Of a DNA stretch of 64,000 nucleotides, positions 1 through 12,918 are shown piece by piece. The translations under genes were made by a program, and so were the position numbers. Below the pieces are notes generated by a model. The model had not been told where the DNA came from, searched no databases, and was given only the letters and a program-made list of their open reading frames with translations. The stretch comes from Vanilla planifolia (lineage: Eukaryota > Streptophyta > Magnoliopsida > Asparagales > Orchidaceae), in assembly GCA_023846275.1 (NCBI GenBank), contig CM043875.1, forward strand, positions 22,138,593 through 22,202,592, written 5' to 3'. The first letter of the stretch is position 1; each line of letters starts with the position of its first letter.

Positions 1-810
1 ATAACATTATTTTAAGTAGATTTGAAACATACTAGATATTGTCGATAAACACTATAAATTTTAAATCAATAAAAAAATTTGATTTCAATATCTCTTCAAT
101 ATTCTGTTTATAAATTCCATGAATTATTACAGTTGCATTGTTACACTCAACCTTTTTAACCAATTTTTTTAATCCACCTTATGTAACAACCCTTGTACCT
201 ACCATTGCATTTAGCCAATCAACCTTTCACTCCTTGGATTTAATATTCAAACTAGAAGTTGTGATCCTCCAATATGATCTTAAAGTTCATATTGTATTAC
301 TCAAAATAAACCATGATACCTTGCCAAAGGGTCATCCACATAACTTAGGAACCAATTCACCTTGGGTTAGGATAACTTTTTAGTTATAATGGCACATACA
401 AGGCACCATTGTAACATGTAACTACAAATAATACACATGCATAAATTGTTGTATATATCATCCAAATCAATAGAAAAAATATCACCAAATGATAATGAAT
501 CCAACAATAAAGTCTATAAAATAAATCAGATACAATCAGACTCCAACAATATAATGGCCAAGTCTATTTATACATCATTAAATCAAAGGATCAATATTTT
601 TCTATTAAATAAAAGCTAATAACTAGAAACACTAAGTGATCAATAGCTTTCTTAATAGTAAATACTCAAACTATATTATAAAAATGATATGCAATCAAAG
701 GTACTGTAACAATAATATAGAAGTATTATAAATCAAGATAAGATCAATATCATTATTATATATATCATATAACAAGAAACCATATTAACAAGTCTAATTA
801 GAGGAATGTA
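1..810. other. AT-rich intergenic DNA, no gene recognised
   Basis: This stretch is strongly AT-rich and almost free of CpG. The open frames in it (60-81 codons) have no recognisable motif, and their composition is what chance gives in such DNA. It ends where homology to the three LTR copies described below begins. Confidence 0.6.
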
Positions 811-3800
811 TGATGCACCAATTTGAGGCTATATAACCCTCTAAGATCTTGAACCACCTCCAAGCCTGTTTAACCAAAGTCAGGGGTTGTCATCATATAA
901 CATCATCCTCTTTTCCAAGATATGCCATAACTATAAAATCAATGCTTCTTTTTCATGATGTACCATGGCAAAATAAACCAATACGTCCTTTCTAAGGTGT
1001 GCCATAGCTAAATAAACTCGTACTTTTTTCCATGATATGCTATCATTATTTTGAGCATTCCAATCTCAAGGTCCATTGCATCAAAAGACTATCTCCTTTT
1101 AAAACTACCTACTTAACACATTTTCTTAATTCAAATCATTAATATCAATAAATGGATATCTTCATATTTTTATAAGATAACTAAATTAGTCATTTAGAAA
1201 TATTACTATTATTTAAAAAGTTTTAGGTTACCTTTAAACCCTGAATCTAGTTATCTAATAATCTAATAAAATTAAAAGTTTGTACTATTTATTATTACTT
1301 AGCCTTGTTTAGAGTTTGATCCAAAACTATTTTTCCCTTTTGGCTACCTTTGGGCACTCAACCAAGTCATATCTTAGATTCACCCTTAAGCGTCTTTCCA
1401 AAATACAACAACTCACTAATCTGGGATCACAATAGCCACCAATGACTTTGTCATCTAGCCTAGTCTAAGTCACTATGCCCATCCAATGTCTCTCTTGAGC
1501 CACTCACATAACTCTCTAGATCACCATCCAGGCTACTAACGTATGGCTTAAAAGATATAGGTTTACACAGTGTCATACCCAAATCAATAAAGCCATGCTT
1601 AGGTTTTATCCATAATAAGAACAAGCAAACTTTCTCTTTGGTTAAGCTTAATATCTTTCTTTATGGCCTTATTTTAAGCATGCACATGATTCACCAAGTT
1701 TTATTATCCATGATCCAATCCTAAAATTCATATTTAAGATATTTTTGACATAATTAAGACCTAAGTCTTATTAAACTTTGCTTACTTGGTCTATCTTAAT
1801 TCAATTATACATTAACATTTAATAAATAGCTATTCAAAGACTATATCACTCCTAAATGATCTCTTAAGATTATCCAACAAGATATAAAATCCATAATTAG
1901 GGGTTTACCATAAATTATATGCTAGCTATTAATTCTACATTAACCTCAACTAACCATTACAACCTAACATATCCTCACCCAATTCTTGCAAGCCTAAACA
2001 AATTCTCAACTAACCTAGTCCTCTTCAAGGCATCCAACCAAGCTCTACTAGGTCCCTCCATTAGAAACCAAGGACTTCTCTTAACCATAGAAGCCATCTA
2101 GGTCATTTCAAAGTCCAAGCTATGCCTATCCATGACTTAATCAAGCAATGTAGTTAGCTTTCCATGCAAAAGCATGGCAATGCTTGCTATAAGAATACTT
2201 AGAATTTTGGCTAAGTTAAAGTTTCTATATTTGTGTCCCAAGCCTTTGTTTAAGTTCAATTTCCCAAGATTTGTTCTCAAAATCATTATCATGATTTCAT
2301 ATGTGAAATCAAGTGCTTTCATTAAGCCATGGTTCAAGTTAAAGATCATCAAGTCCAAATTAATAATGCCACTACAAACATGTAAATATTTAAAACAATA
2401 CAAAGTGATTTATTAAGAAATGATTTCATATAGCATGATGTCCTTACAAAATTTGGAAAATAATGCCATTTTTGGTTCATGAGTTTTCCTAACAAAACTA
2501 TCAAAATCATAAGCCTTTAATAATATATATTTAATTATTAATTTCATGCAATTATTTCATCACCAAATCATCAATGATAATAATTTAAAAGCATGCTAAT
2601 CTCAAGTTAGATGATTATGGTAATTTAAATCATCTCAAAATAAACCAATTTTATTTATTGCATACATCAATAATGAATCTTAACATTAGCAAGTATCTAA
2701 GAATAAAAACCAAAGAATAACTATCAGCCAAGGAGAAAAGTAAAACATACATTGCTTTGAGAACCTTAGTAAAGTGATTAATAAAGAGATTATTGAAACA
2801 TACTCTTAGTAACTATAAACTAGCCAAAGTTTAGGCAAATGTTACTAATTTATCATTAGGATTCATTGAAGGGCAAAAATCATCCAAAGCATAACATGAT
2901 TCTACATCAACCACAAGCAATTCTATAGCAAGGAAGCTAACTAATTACTACTAAATTAGCTAAGTTTAATCATATGATCTTGAGGTTCATCTTACCTTAT
3001 GATCCAAGTAAAGGATTTCACCAATAGAAAGCTTTTCTTCCTTCAAAACTAGGGATCCTTCTTCTTCTTCTTGCTCATGGGTAGTTCTTTTCCCCTTCCT
3101 CTTCTTAATTAAGCTTTTAGGTTAGAAAGATAATTAGGTATTCTAAGTTAATTTGTAAAGTAACTTCTATAAAAATGGACGCACCCAAAAATCCTATTCT
3201 TAAAATTTATTGCTAGGATTAAACCATGATAATCTAATAATCCAAATTACTTTAATCCTAATATAACCACCTCTAAATAAGTCATTTTTCAACTCTTAGA
3301 TCTTGGGTGTCTTAATTCTAATGGTTGGGATAAATAACAACTCAATAAAAAAACCTAATTTATTTAACATCTCTATATTTATTAGTATTATACCTAAATC
3401 ATCTTGTACGATGAGCCAAATCCCTTTTTATCAGCTAATATTCCTTTTATCACAAATGTATGATCTAGCATTCATACACATACAATACACTTGCACCATA
3501 ATCACCCTCATAACTTAATGATTCCTCTATTTGACATTTTCTTTAACTTGATCATACTTATACAATTGTGCTAATTATTTTGTATAATATACTAGCTCTC
3601 ATAATACTTAGTTCACCTGACTTTAGAATACTTTTATTTTCTTATTATTATAATATATGATTCATGACTTCATATCGATATGATCTTAATATCTCTTGGA
3701 CTAACACTCTATTTTCTACATTAACATTCTTATAGATAGTGTGGTTAGCCTTATACCATCACTAACCATGTTTTGTACCCAACTTTAGTTATTTGATTGT

Positions 3801-4173
3801 AATGTTTAATATGAATATGTTGTATTGATATTGTACCAAAAATTCTTCCTTAAACTATTAGTGATGTTCGACCATTAATGTCCACAACATCATCACACTT
3901 ATACGACCACTGAGTCATACATATGCAACTAAAGTTTTCCTTAACAGCCTATTCACACTTGTATCTCTAGTGCTTCTCCTACTCAATCAAATTGTATGAT
4001 CAAACAATATTGTACTCTATTATATTCAAAAATAAACTTTTAGCTAGATTTCTTTTCTTATCATATCACATGATCTTTACCATCGCATGGTACGATCCTT
4101 ATTACCATAATCATCAATAATAAATAGCATAAATAATTATAAGTATTAATTTAATAAATAAAAAAAATTAACA
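811..4173 (-). repeat. LTR copy A of a decayed Ty3/gypsy element
   Basis: First of three homologous long terminal repeats (see 8189-11015 and 12919-17114). Shared landmarks occur in the same order in all three: a start resembling TGATGCAACCAA, a block of variants of AAGATATGTCATAACTATAT, a block around CATCAAAAGACTAT, a CT-rich block with TTCTTCTTCTTCTTGCTCAT near 3055, a block ATTATACCTATATCAT near 3386, and an end of the form TTAACA. The associated coding remnants run on the minus strand, so this is the 3' LTR of the unit at 4174-8188. Boundaries come from where the copies stop matching and from the TG...CA rule, so they may be off by tens of bases. Confidence 0.6.
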
Positions 4174-7100
4174 TACATTTGCTAGCTAAAAAGATATTTT
4201 ATTTCCAAAATCTAGAAAATAGCCTTGATCATTTTTAGAGAACCTAGCTATCCACTACTTAGTTACCCTATGACTAATTAGATTGTACTAAATAACTTTG
4301 ACCAAAAGTGAACTTCAATTTCTTAGTTTCCTAGTATTGAATTCCAAAATATGCATTGGTTGCTTTTAATAAAACACATCTCATTGTAACAACATATCCT
4401 TAAGCCCATCCTAAAAGGACATGCAATAAATCTAGCATATTTTTATTTAAATTAAATATATGAAAAATAACATGATCCCAAATAGAGTATCTAGCAACTA
4501 AAGTTTATATGTCACTAATCCTATCTTTTCCACTATTTGATGACATCTAATGTACCTAAGATTCAATTTGGAAGCTTTTCTTGATCTAAATAATCATCAC
4601 ATTTGGTTAACCTTAAGGAACACCTTATCTCCAACTTCAAAGCTAACCAATTTGTACTTAGTATCAAAGTACTTCTTTTATATTTTTGCAAAATCTATAG
4701 TTTATCCCATAATATGTCAATCTCTTTAGCAATCTCCTCTATAATCTAAGGTCCAAAAGTCTACCTACTCACCCTTAACCTAATATAATGGTAGCATCAA
4801 CCATACAAAACCTCATATAGAGCAATGTGAATAACTGACTTGTTATTGTTATAAATAAATTCTATCAATGTAAATGACTAAACTAGATTGAAGAGTAATA
4901 CTATACACTAAGTCTCAAAAGGTCCTTTAAAGTTTGAATTATTCTCTCTGATTGTCCATTAATCTATGTTTGGCAAGCTATGCTAAATCTAAGAGTAATA
5001 CCCATTATCTAATGTAAATACTTCTAAAACTAGGGTGTAAACTTTGCATCATGGTTTGAAATGATCACACTAAATACCCAAAGTAAACAATCTATATGTT
5101 GCAAATAAAGCTCTTCCAACTTGCCTATAGAATCAATCTTCTTCATTACCAAAAAGTAAGCCAATTTATTCAGTTGGTCTATAATGACCCAAATCACATC
5201 ATAACCTTACCTTGTCCTCAGAAAATTTAAGACAAAAACCATAGTGATTACATCCCATTTCTACTTTAGTAGAACTAAATTTTGGAGTAGACTCTCAAGT
5301 GTTTGATGGTCCACCTTAACCTTATGATGAATCAATCATTTTTTTAACATAATGTACCACATCCTTTTTTAAAACTCTCTACCAAAAGTAGACCTTAAGG
5401 TTAAGCTCTCCCTAATTTCCAAATGTTGAGGGATACACCATCTACCATAGTAAATTAGAATACCATCTTTCAAGGAAAAGTCTTAAACTTCCCACTACAA
5501 TCAAGCTATCACCTCTTGAAACTCTAGGTCCTTCTACTAAGGTTCCCTTATCTCATCAAGCTAATTACCATGAATAAAAGAGAACAAAGCTAAGCCAATA
5601 AGGACTACATTGTTAGTTGATCCTAAACCTTGTCAAAATCAAATATGTTATCTCTCTCTTATTCATCTACCAACATAGATCCAAGGGTCATGCCCCTACT
5701 TAGAGCATTAACTACTAAAGTTTCTTTACCCTCATAATATAATGTCTAGCTCAAAATCCTTTATGAGTTCTAACCATCAACTTTTCCTTAGATTAAGCTC
5801 CCTCTATGTAAAAACATACTTGAGGCTTTTATGATCTAAGAAAATCTCGGCCTAAAGACCACACAATAATGTCACCGGACCTTGAGTGCAAAGACAATTG
5901 TTGCAAACTCTAAATTATGAATGGGTTATTAATGATCATGCAACTATCTAAAGGAATTAATAACAACACAACAATTCTACATTAGGACAACCCTTGAATA
6001 AATGTTGAAGTATCAGTGAACACTTAATCAGGCTTTTCGTGTTAAGATCAACTAACAAAAGGAGCATTTAAAAAATTTGCATATAGTTGTTTTTCCCTAA
6101 GCAACTTCAACATATCCTTGAGATGCTTAACATATTTCTCTCTATTCTTGGATTACACATATCATCAATAATAACAATGAGAAACTAACCAAGATATGGT
6201 TAGAAAGAATGATTCATAAGACAAATGCTACAAGGACAATGGATAACCCAAAAGATAAAACTATAAAAGTCAAAACGTCTATATTGACTCTAAAAGTTTT
6301 CAAAGGTAATATGCTCCTTAATTCTAATCTAATGATATCCAAATTGAAAAAGATCAACCTTTAAGAAGGCTAAAGAACCTTACAGTTGATCAAGGATGAC
6401 ATATATACTAGGCAATAGATGCTAATTTTTAATACTTACTTTATTCATTTCCCAATAGTCCATTAACATGTGAAAACTCCTATCCTTCTTTTTGATAAAG
6501 AAAATAGAAGCTCGCCAAGGTTAAGAACTAGGCTTGATCAAACCCTCACTAACTAAGTCTTACAACCAAAACCTTTTATCATGAAGATTTGTAGAGCCTC
6601 TAAGCTAGAAATTGATGGAAAACTCTAGCTCACTCATTGGTAGCAAACTAAGAAACTCCTCTAAAAAATATCAAGATAATCCCTCACAATAGGGGTGTTC
6701 TATAACATCAATGTGATAGCCTAAAAATTAGATATAAGTGTCGACCAACCATTGCAGACTCTACAAATCAAAGCTAAAGTTTAAAGCACCAACATCTTAG
6801 AAATTTGCAACGAACTCCAAAGTACACAAGGTCAATTGAATCTAACATCCTAATAAAGTCCATCTTCTCTCAATAATCAATTAGCATATTATGTTGGGTC
6901 ATTCATTTCATGCCTAATATAATGTCAAATTTCATAAAAGGTACACAAAAAAGTTTAGCCTCAAAGCCATGGGTATATTACTCTAATCTTCCAACATTAT
7001 TCAATAGGTTGTTTCATCAAAATAAATGTCTTTTTGGAAATCTTAGATTTCATCATCTTGAAAGAAGATGTCACACCTAACCTTTTTAGTAATCATTTTT

Positions 7101-8188
7101 AACCAACAAGTGCAATACATAGTCAATGCATCTAGATTGCTATCAATTTACTCTTTAGTCTTTGCATTCAAGCTAAGAGTCACAATCCCCCAATCTGATC
7201 ATAATGCTTGTAGAGTGCTGCCAAAATAAACCAAATCCCTTCACCAATTGGTTGCCCAATTGATTCAAAAATTGGCTAACCCTATGAGAGGTAAATCACT
7301 AATATATATTGGTGTGTACATGATACCAAAGCAATCTGCAAGTAAAACCATACTATCCGTACAACATAATGTAGATAATCTAAAGATATAATTTGACATA
7401 AGAAATTGAGTAAAGACATAAATATCCATAGTTCAATGTCTAACATAAAATAAAATAATATCTAAATATCAAGAATCCACTAATAATTATTCTACACAAT
7501 CCAATTTTGATTAACAAATATGAATTAATGATCATAAATGAAATGACAATGCTACTGCTAATAATCAAAGGGTTAAGATAGAAAAATCCATCTAGTAGAT
7601 GTACCAAATATGATGTTCTCATCTCTAACTCCTAAAGCAACTCCTAATTCTCTAAACTTACAAAAATGTAAAAGGGAAGTGAGCTTGGGAGCTTCATAGG
7701 AAACTCTCAAGTTATACAATAAAATTAATAAGTAATATCAAGAATATATAAAAATCAATATAGTATAGTATAATTAGTATCAAGTATAAACTTTTATTAG
7801 ATGCATCTCAATCCATTAATCTAAACTAATCCATAAGATGTGATGTAATAATTGGGATGCATAGTATTCCACTAGCAATCTAGAACTCCCTTTGAACCAA
7901 TAAGGAAGATGATAAGTCTAACAATCCTATCTCCATCACATGAATTGGCACTCGATAATTGATAATCCCAATCACATACACTCCCCACCATAATCTATGA
8001 CGCACAACCACACTAGAGTCTCTTATCACTTGCTCGGTCAATCCTATTAAGGCCCCACCAATCATGCAAAATGGTCACTTAATCAGAGTTTGAATATCTA
8101 ACTTGCTTACCCCTAGCTTATAAGGTACATCTTATTCTAACTCTTATCTTACTTCACCTAAATGTTAAGTCTAAACTAAACTAATGAA
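4174..8188 (-). mobile_element. Internal region 1 of a degenerate Ty3/gypsy retrotransposon
   Basis: This lies between LTR copies A and B and carries the pol remnants described in the next entry. The part between about 7000 and 8188 should hold gag and the primer binding site; I cannot recognise either. A short stretch of internal sequence next to LTR B (around CTTATCTTACTTCACC) is also present beside LTR C, which supports the element boundary. CpG is nearly absent and stops occur in all frames, so the element is old. Confidence 0.6.
4390..6960 (-). pseudogene. Degenerate Ty3/gypsy pol (protease-RT-RNase H-integrase-GPY/F)
   Basis: Reading the minus strand across many stops and shifts gives the gypsy domain order. 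A protease tail resembling FDIILGM lies near 6900-6940. Reverse transcriptase is at about 6170-6570, with FFIKKKD, then DYWEMNKVSIKN, then LDQL and SLAFLKVDL, matching the family's VKKKDG, DYRELNKVTIKN and FSKIDL blocks. An RNase H tail lies at about 5690-5850 (KPQVCF..., LMVRTHKGF). Integrase is at about 4760-5380, with VIISNHDAKF near 5043-5070 and NGQSERIIQTLKD near 4922-4970. A GPY/F-like module (FEVGDKVFLKV, then KLNLRYI) lies at about 4530-4680. RT-RNase H before integrase marks Ty3/gypsy rather than copia. The gene cannot make a protein. Confidence 0.8.
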
Positions 8189-11015
8189 TTATGTAACCAA
8201 TTCGTGCCCAATGACCCACCAAAATAAAGAACTACCTCCATGCCCAAGCAAGCCAAGTTGTGGTATATCATCATAGAAATCAATACTCTTTTAAAAGATA
8301 TGTCATAACCATATAAACTAGCACACCTTTGCAAGACATGTCCTAGACAAATTAACAGCATACCTTTTTAAGATATGTCATAGCTATATAAACCAGCACA
8401 CCTTTCTAAGACATGTTTTTATTGGATTAAAGTTTCTAATCTTAGGGTTCATTATATCAAAAAACTATCCTCCCACTATGATTACTTTATTTACCCATTA
8501 TAATTAATTTAACTCATGAATAATCAAAAACTAAGAATTTATTAGAATCTTAATCCATCATCTAGGATATCCTGACTCATCTAGATACTATCTAAGCCCA
8601 CATAAGGGTCTAAACTATGCCTCAAATGACTAAACCATGCAAATCGTAAGCTTCACATGCATATTCAAGGTAAGAATATTACTTGGCTACAAGAATCCTT
8701 AAACTTTAGGTACATTTCAAGTTGCTACCTTAAACTTGTGGCCTAAAGTAAGGTTAAGTTTGTACAAGGGGTGGTTTTAAATTTTCTTATCATGCTATCA
8801 ATGTAAGTATAGATCTTTAATATGCCATAATTCAAGTTAAAATTCCATGATTAGCTTATCCAATCCAAAAATGTCATATAGCATGCTTGGTATATTCCTT
8901 GACAAAATTAACATCTAAGCACAAAACTAAACTTCCACATTACCAAAGATTCTTAGTTAGAATAACAAGAAATAAATCATGTTTCTAATAATCTCAATTT
9001 AAGTATTTCTACAACATATGTTAAATAAAATCATGACTTCCATTATTATGGATTAATATAAACACTCTCTTGTAATTCATCACTAACTAAACATGAAATT
9101 GCATGTTTAAAGTGTAAACTAAACTCTATCACTCACAAGGAGATCATACTATCATAAACAAACTAAAATTTTCAATTTTGTATGAGTTATCATGAGATCA
9201 ATAAGGAATTCAAATATAATATGTCTTAATCATATAACCACAATATTATGTATCAAGCAAAGAAAACTTAGTTATCCTAAAATTCAAACTTTGGATATAA
9301 TTTAGGAATTAACAAAAGATCTTATATTTATCAAACAATTAATCTCAAAATATAGCTTCAACCTCTTGAGTAAGGAAACACATTAAACAATCCATTACTA
9401 CAAAAAACTTCCATGGAGAAGCACAAACTAATCTCTTAAGCATGGTATTTAACAAAGAATTAACCAACATGACTTAGGTAAAGTGAATCATGCTAGCATA
9501 AATGATTCCAAATTTTGAATACATGTTAGCCTCAACAATGAATCTTAACATTATTAATCAATTAATCTCAAAACCAAAGTACTAACCTCTTAGGTAAGCA
9601 AGATTGAACATGCACGAATTTATTAAAGCTTCAAGATTAGATCATTTAAATAATATATAATCATGTTTTATCATAAAACCACCAAGTCTTAGTTTAACCA
9701 TCTAGAAAACACATCAACATAGCTCGATTTCTTTACTTTGATTAGGATTGATAAGGAAGAGGGTTAGCAAACATCATATTCATGCTCACAAAATCTACAT
9801 GCATTTTGATAAAGTAAATGATTAAATTACCTAGAATCAAACTAGGTTTACTTGTATAATCTCAAGTTTCATCCTATCTTTTGATCTAATTAGAAGACTT
9901 CACCAAGGCTAAGCTTTTATTCCTTCAAATCAAGAGACACTTCTTCCTCCTCATTCTCATAGTAGATCTTCTTCCCTTCTTTGTCTTGGTTAAACCTTTA
10001 GGTTAGAAGGATGGCTAGACTTTTTTAGGTTAATTAGTAAATCATCTTATATGAAATGGCCACAACCACTAATCACTTTCTTAGGATTCATAACTATGAC
10101 TAAATCATGATTATTTAATGATTCAAATTCCTTTAATCATAATGTAATTGCCTCTAACTAAGTCATTTTTTAGCCCATAAATCTAGGACACCTAAATTCC
10201 AAAACTTGAGATCAAAAGAAACTTAGTTACAAAACCTAGCTTATTCAGTGTCTTCATATTGCATTAGTGTTATACTTATATCATATTATATAATGAGCCA
10301 AATTTACTTTTACCCACTGATAGTTTCTCTTATTGTAATTGTTTAACCCAATATTTGTACACATACAATATATTATGCATCATAATCTTTTATTGCAACC
10401 TAATAATTCTTGTGTCCAACATTTCTCTTAGCTTAATCATACTTATATGTGTACTAATCATATTGTATGATATCCTAGCTTTCCTGACACCTATTTTACC
10501 AAACTTAGGATATTTTTTCTTTATTATCATTTTAATATTATCCATACTTCATACTTGTATGATCATAATATTGTTTGAATTAATGTTTCATTTTCTACAT
10601 TGATGTCCTTTTAGATAATGTGATTACATTGTATGATCACTAAGTTTTTCATCTAACTTCATTCTCTCTCTTATTTTATAATACTATATGATAAAATTCT
10701 ATTATATTAGAATGGTAACATTATATTGTCAAACTCTATATTATCATAATTATATAATCACTATAAAATGCTTATATGATAACATATCTAACTGAAACAT
10801 TTCTCTCTCTAGATAATGCTCTAACCAATAGTCTTGTATGACCAACCTAGATCATATTATACAATAATAAATGAACTTACATAGTTATTCACACTGCATC
10901 ACAATTTCTACTCTTATTTATCATATTGCACATTCATTTATGATTGTACTATATGATCCTCATAATTAATCAAATTTGTATGTATTTTATTTAATAAAAT
11001 CAAAATAAAATAACA
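8189..11015 (-). repeat. LTR copy B, shared middle LTR
   Basis: Homologous to LTR copies A and C, and closest to C: long collinear matches run from about 8670 to 10600 here against 14770 to 16700 there, including CTTATCCAAnCCAAAAATG and CCTTTAATCnTAnTGTAA blocks. Both internal regions abut it, so it serves as 5' LTR of unit 1 and 3' LTR of unit 2. Relative to copy C it lacks about 1.35 kb between roughly 8580 and 8600. Confidence 0.6.
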
Positions 11016-12918
11016 TATTTAACTAACTGAAAAAGAATTATAACAATCTCCTCAACATAAATGAGATTATATCCCTAATATCTTAAGAATGGCCCTGGTC
11101 ATTTGTGATGAACCTCACTTTCCACCTTCAAGGTAGCCTATTATCCTTTCTACTTATTTCAAAGGATTTTAACCATAGGTAGGATCTAAATTCATAGCTA
11201 TCTAGCATTAAACTCAAAAGTAAACACCAACAACTAATTCTAAATGCATCCTCTCTCATTGATCTAACCATAAGTATGGATCCAAAGCCATGCCTTTTCT
11301 GAAGACATCAACTAATAAATTAGCCTTACTCTCACAGTTGCTTATCTCTATCAACTATATGAGGCAATAGATATCGATTCATAATTATTATGTTATTTAA
11401 TTCTTAACGATCCACACACATAGGAATACTCCCACCTTTTTTAACAAAAAGAATAGAGCTCCTCAAGGTAAAGCATTGGGTATAATCAACTCCATTACCC
11501 ACTAAGTTCTATAACTAGACTTTGAACTCTTATAACTCTATTATAGATAAGGTTCTACTAATATAAGGACATCTCTTGGCTCCAAGTTTATGGGGAACTC
11601 AATCTCGTGCTCTACATAAATCCTAACAAATCATTTAAAATAATATCAAGATAGTCTCACACAATTAAGGTATTCTACAGATGTTAATCTATAAGTCAAC
11701 TATAAAAGCTAAAGAAACTAAAAATACCCTAGGAATCAGAATAGTAATCTGAAGTATTGATATCTTAAGGTTCTATCTATTAACTCCAAAATATGCCAAA
11801 TCAACTAAATTTGGCACTCTGATCTAGATTTTCTTCTCTCAACAATCAATCATGACACCATGCTAGGTCATTCAGGTTGTGCTTAAGTTAATATCATACA
11901 TATCAATAGGCACATGAATGAGCTAAATCTATAAGCCACAATTGAGAATGACTAAGTCATCATGAACTTTAAAGCTAGCAAAGATCTCATATCCAAAAAG
12001 TAATTTCACCATTAGTGGTGACTAGCCTTTATCACCCACAATGATCTCTAAATATTCTCAAATATAAAAGAATATGATAAACCAATGTCAAAAGAACAAT
12101 AAGCCTAACATCACAAAATGAAAGCATACTAGTAATAACATCAAATGCCTCTATTAGTTATTGCTAAATAAGTTTCTAAATATGTGGCTAACCTCATAGT
12201 GTGACTCATGCTTATTTGGTAATTTGAAAACTCCATTATCCTTCAAGACAATAATCCTTCCTATGTCTAGATTTCAAGCAATTGAACAAACATTTTCCTT
12301 TTTTTATAGGAACCTTTGTGCCTCCAATTGTAATGCCTAAATCTCTAGGCCTAATCTTTAGGTTGATCCCCCTCCCACTCTCTAATAGGATAGCCTAAAA
12401 TAAGAGTAAATTGATGAATATGCTTAGCTCTCTTTTATTATTTCTTATTACATTAGAAAAAGTCAAAATTCTTTCTCCTCTTCATAGCTTCATAGTTTGC
12501 ATCAATTGGGTGCTTCACTTACTCAACTGATCTAGTAGCCTCTTCCAAGTCTTGGCATCAAGTAAAATAAGTCACCACCAAGTGTCTCTAAAGAGAAAGA
12601 TTAAGTCTATTCAAGTAAAGCTTATAAATAATAGTTATCTAATGTTTTGAGCTCATAAGAATACATAGTCAAATATAAGAATAAGGAAGCAAAATCTTCC
12701 ATTGACACCTAACCCTACCTAAGGTGTGTTATCTCCCTCTTGATATGAGCCATGGCATGATTGGCACATTATAATCTCATAAAGAAACCACAAAATCATT
12801 CCATTATACATCACCATTCGAAGTGTCCCCAAACATGGTCTAACATTGATCATGCACCAAGGAGGGTACATATCATCCTAAATGCTTATCTTACTTCACC
12901 AAAATGTCAAGTAATGTG
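11016..12918 (-). mobile_element. Internal region 2, truncated Ty3/gypsy
   Basis: At about 1.9 kb this is under half the length of internal region 1. It keeps pol fragments (next entry) but has lost integrase and most of RT. The part at about 12280-12918, on the far side from pol, should correspond to gag; a basic stretch is visible there on the minus strand, but no clear zinc knuckle. Confidence 0.5.
11250..11930 (-). pseudogene. Internally deleted gypsy pol fragment
   Basis: The minus strand shows a protease-like tail near 11840-11910, an RT N-terminal block LFVKKGGSIPMCVDR at about 11390-11460 followed by a stop and ELNN, and then almost directly an RNase H C-terminal block (ESKANLLVDVFRKGM) at about 11280-11340. 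The central RT including the catalytic YxDD region, most of RNase H and all of integrase are missing, so a large internal deletion joined the two ends. Confidence 0.6.

Noticed and set aside
138-619. Two open frames (81 and 60 codons) near the left edge
   Set aside because: No motif, AT-driven composition, no splice context; expected by chance in DNA of this composition.
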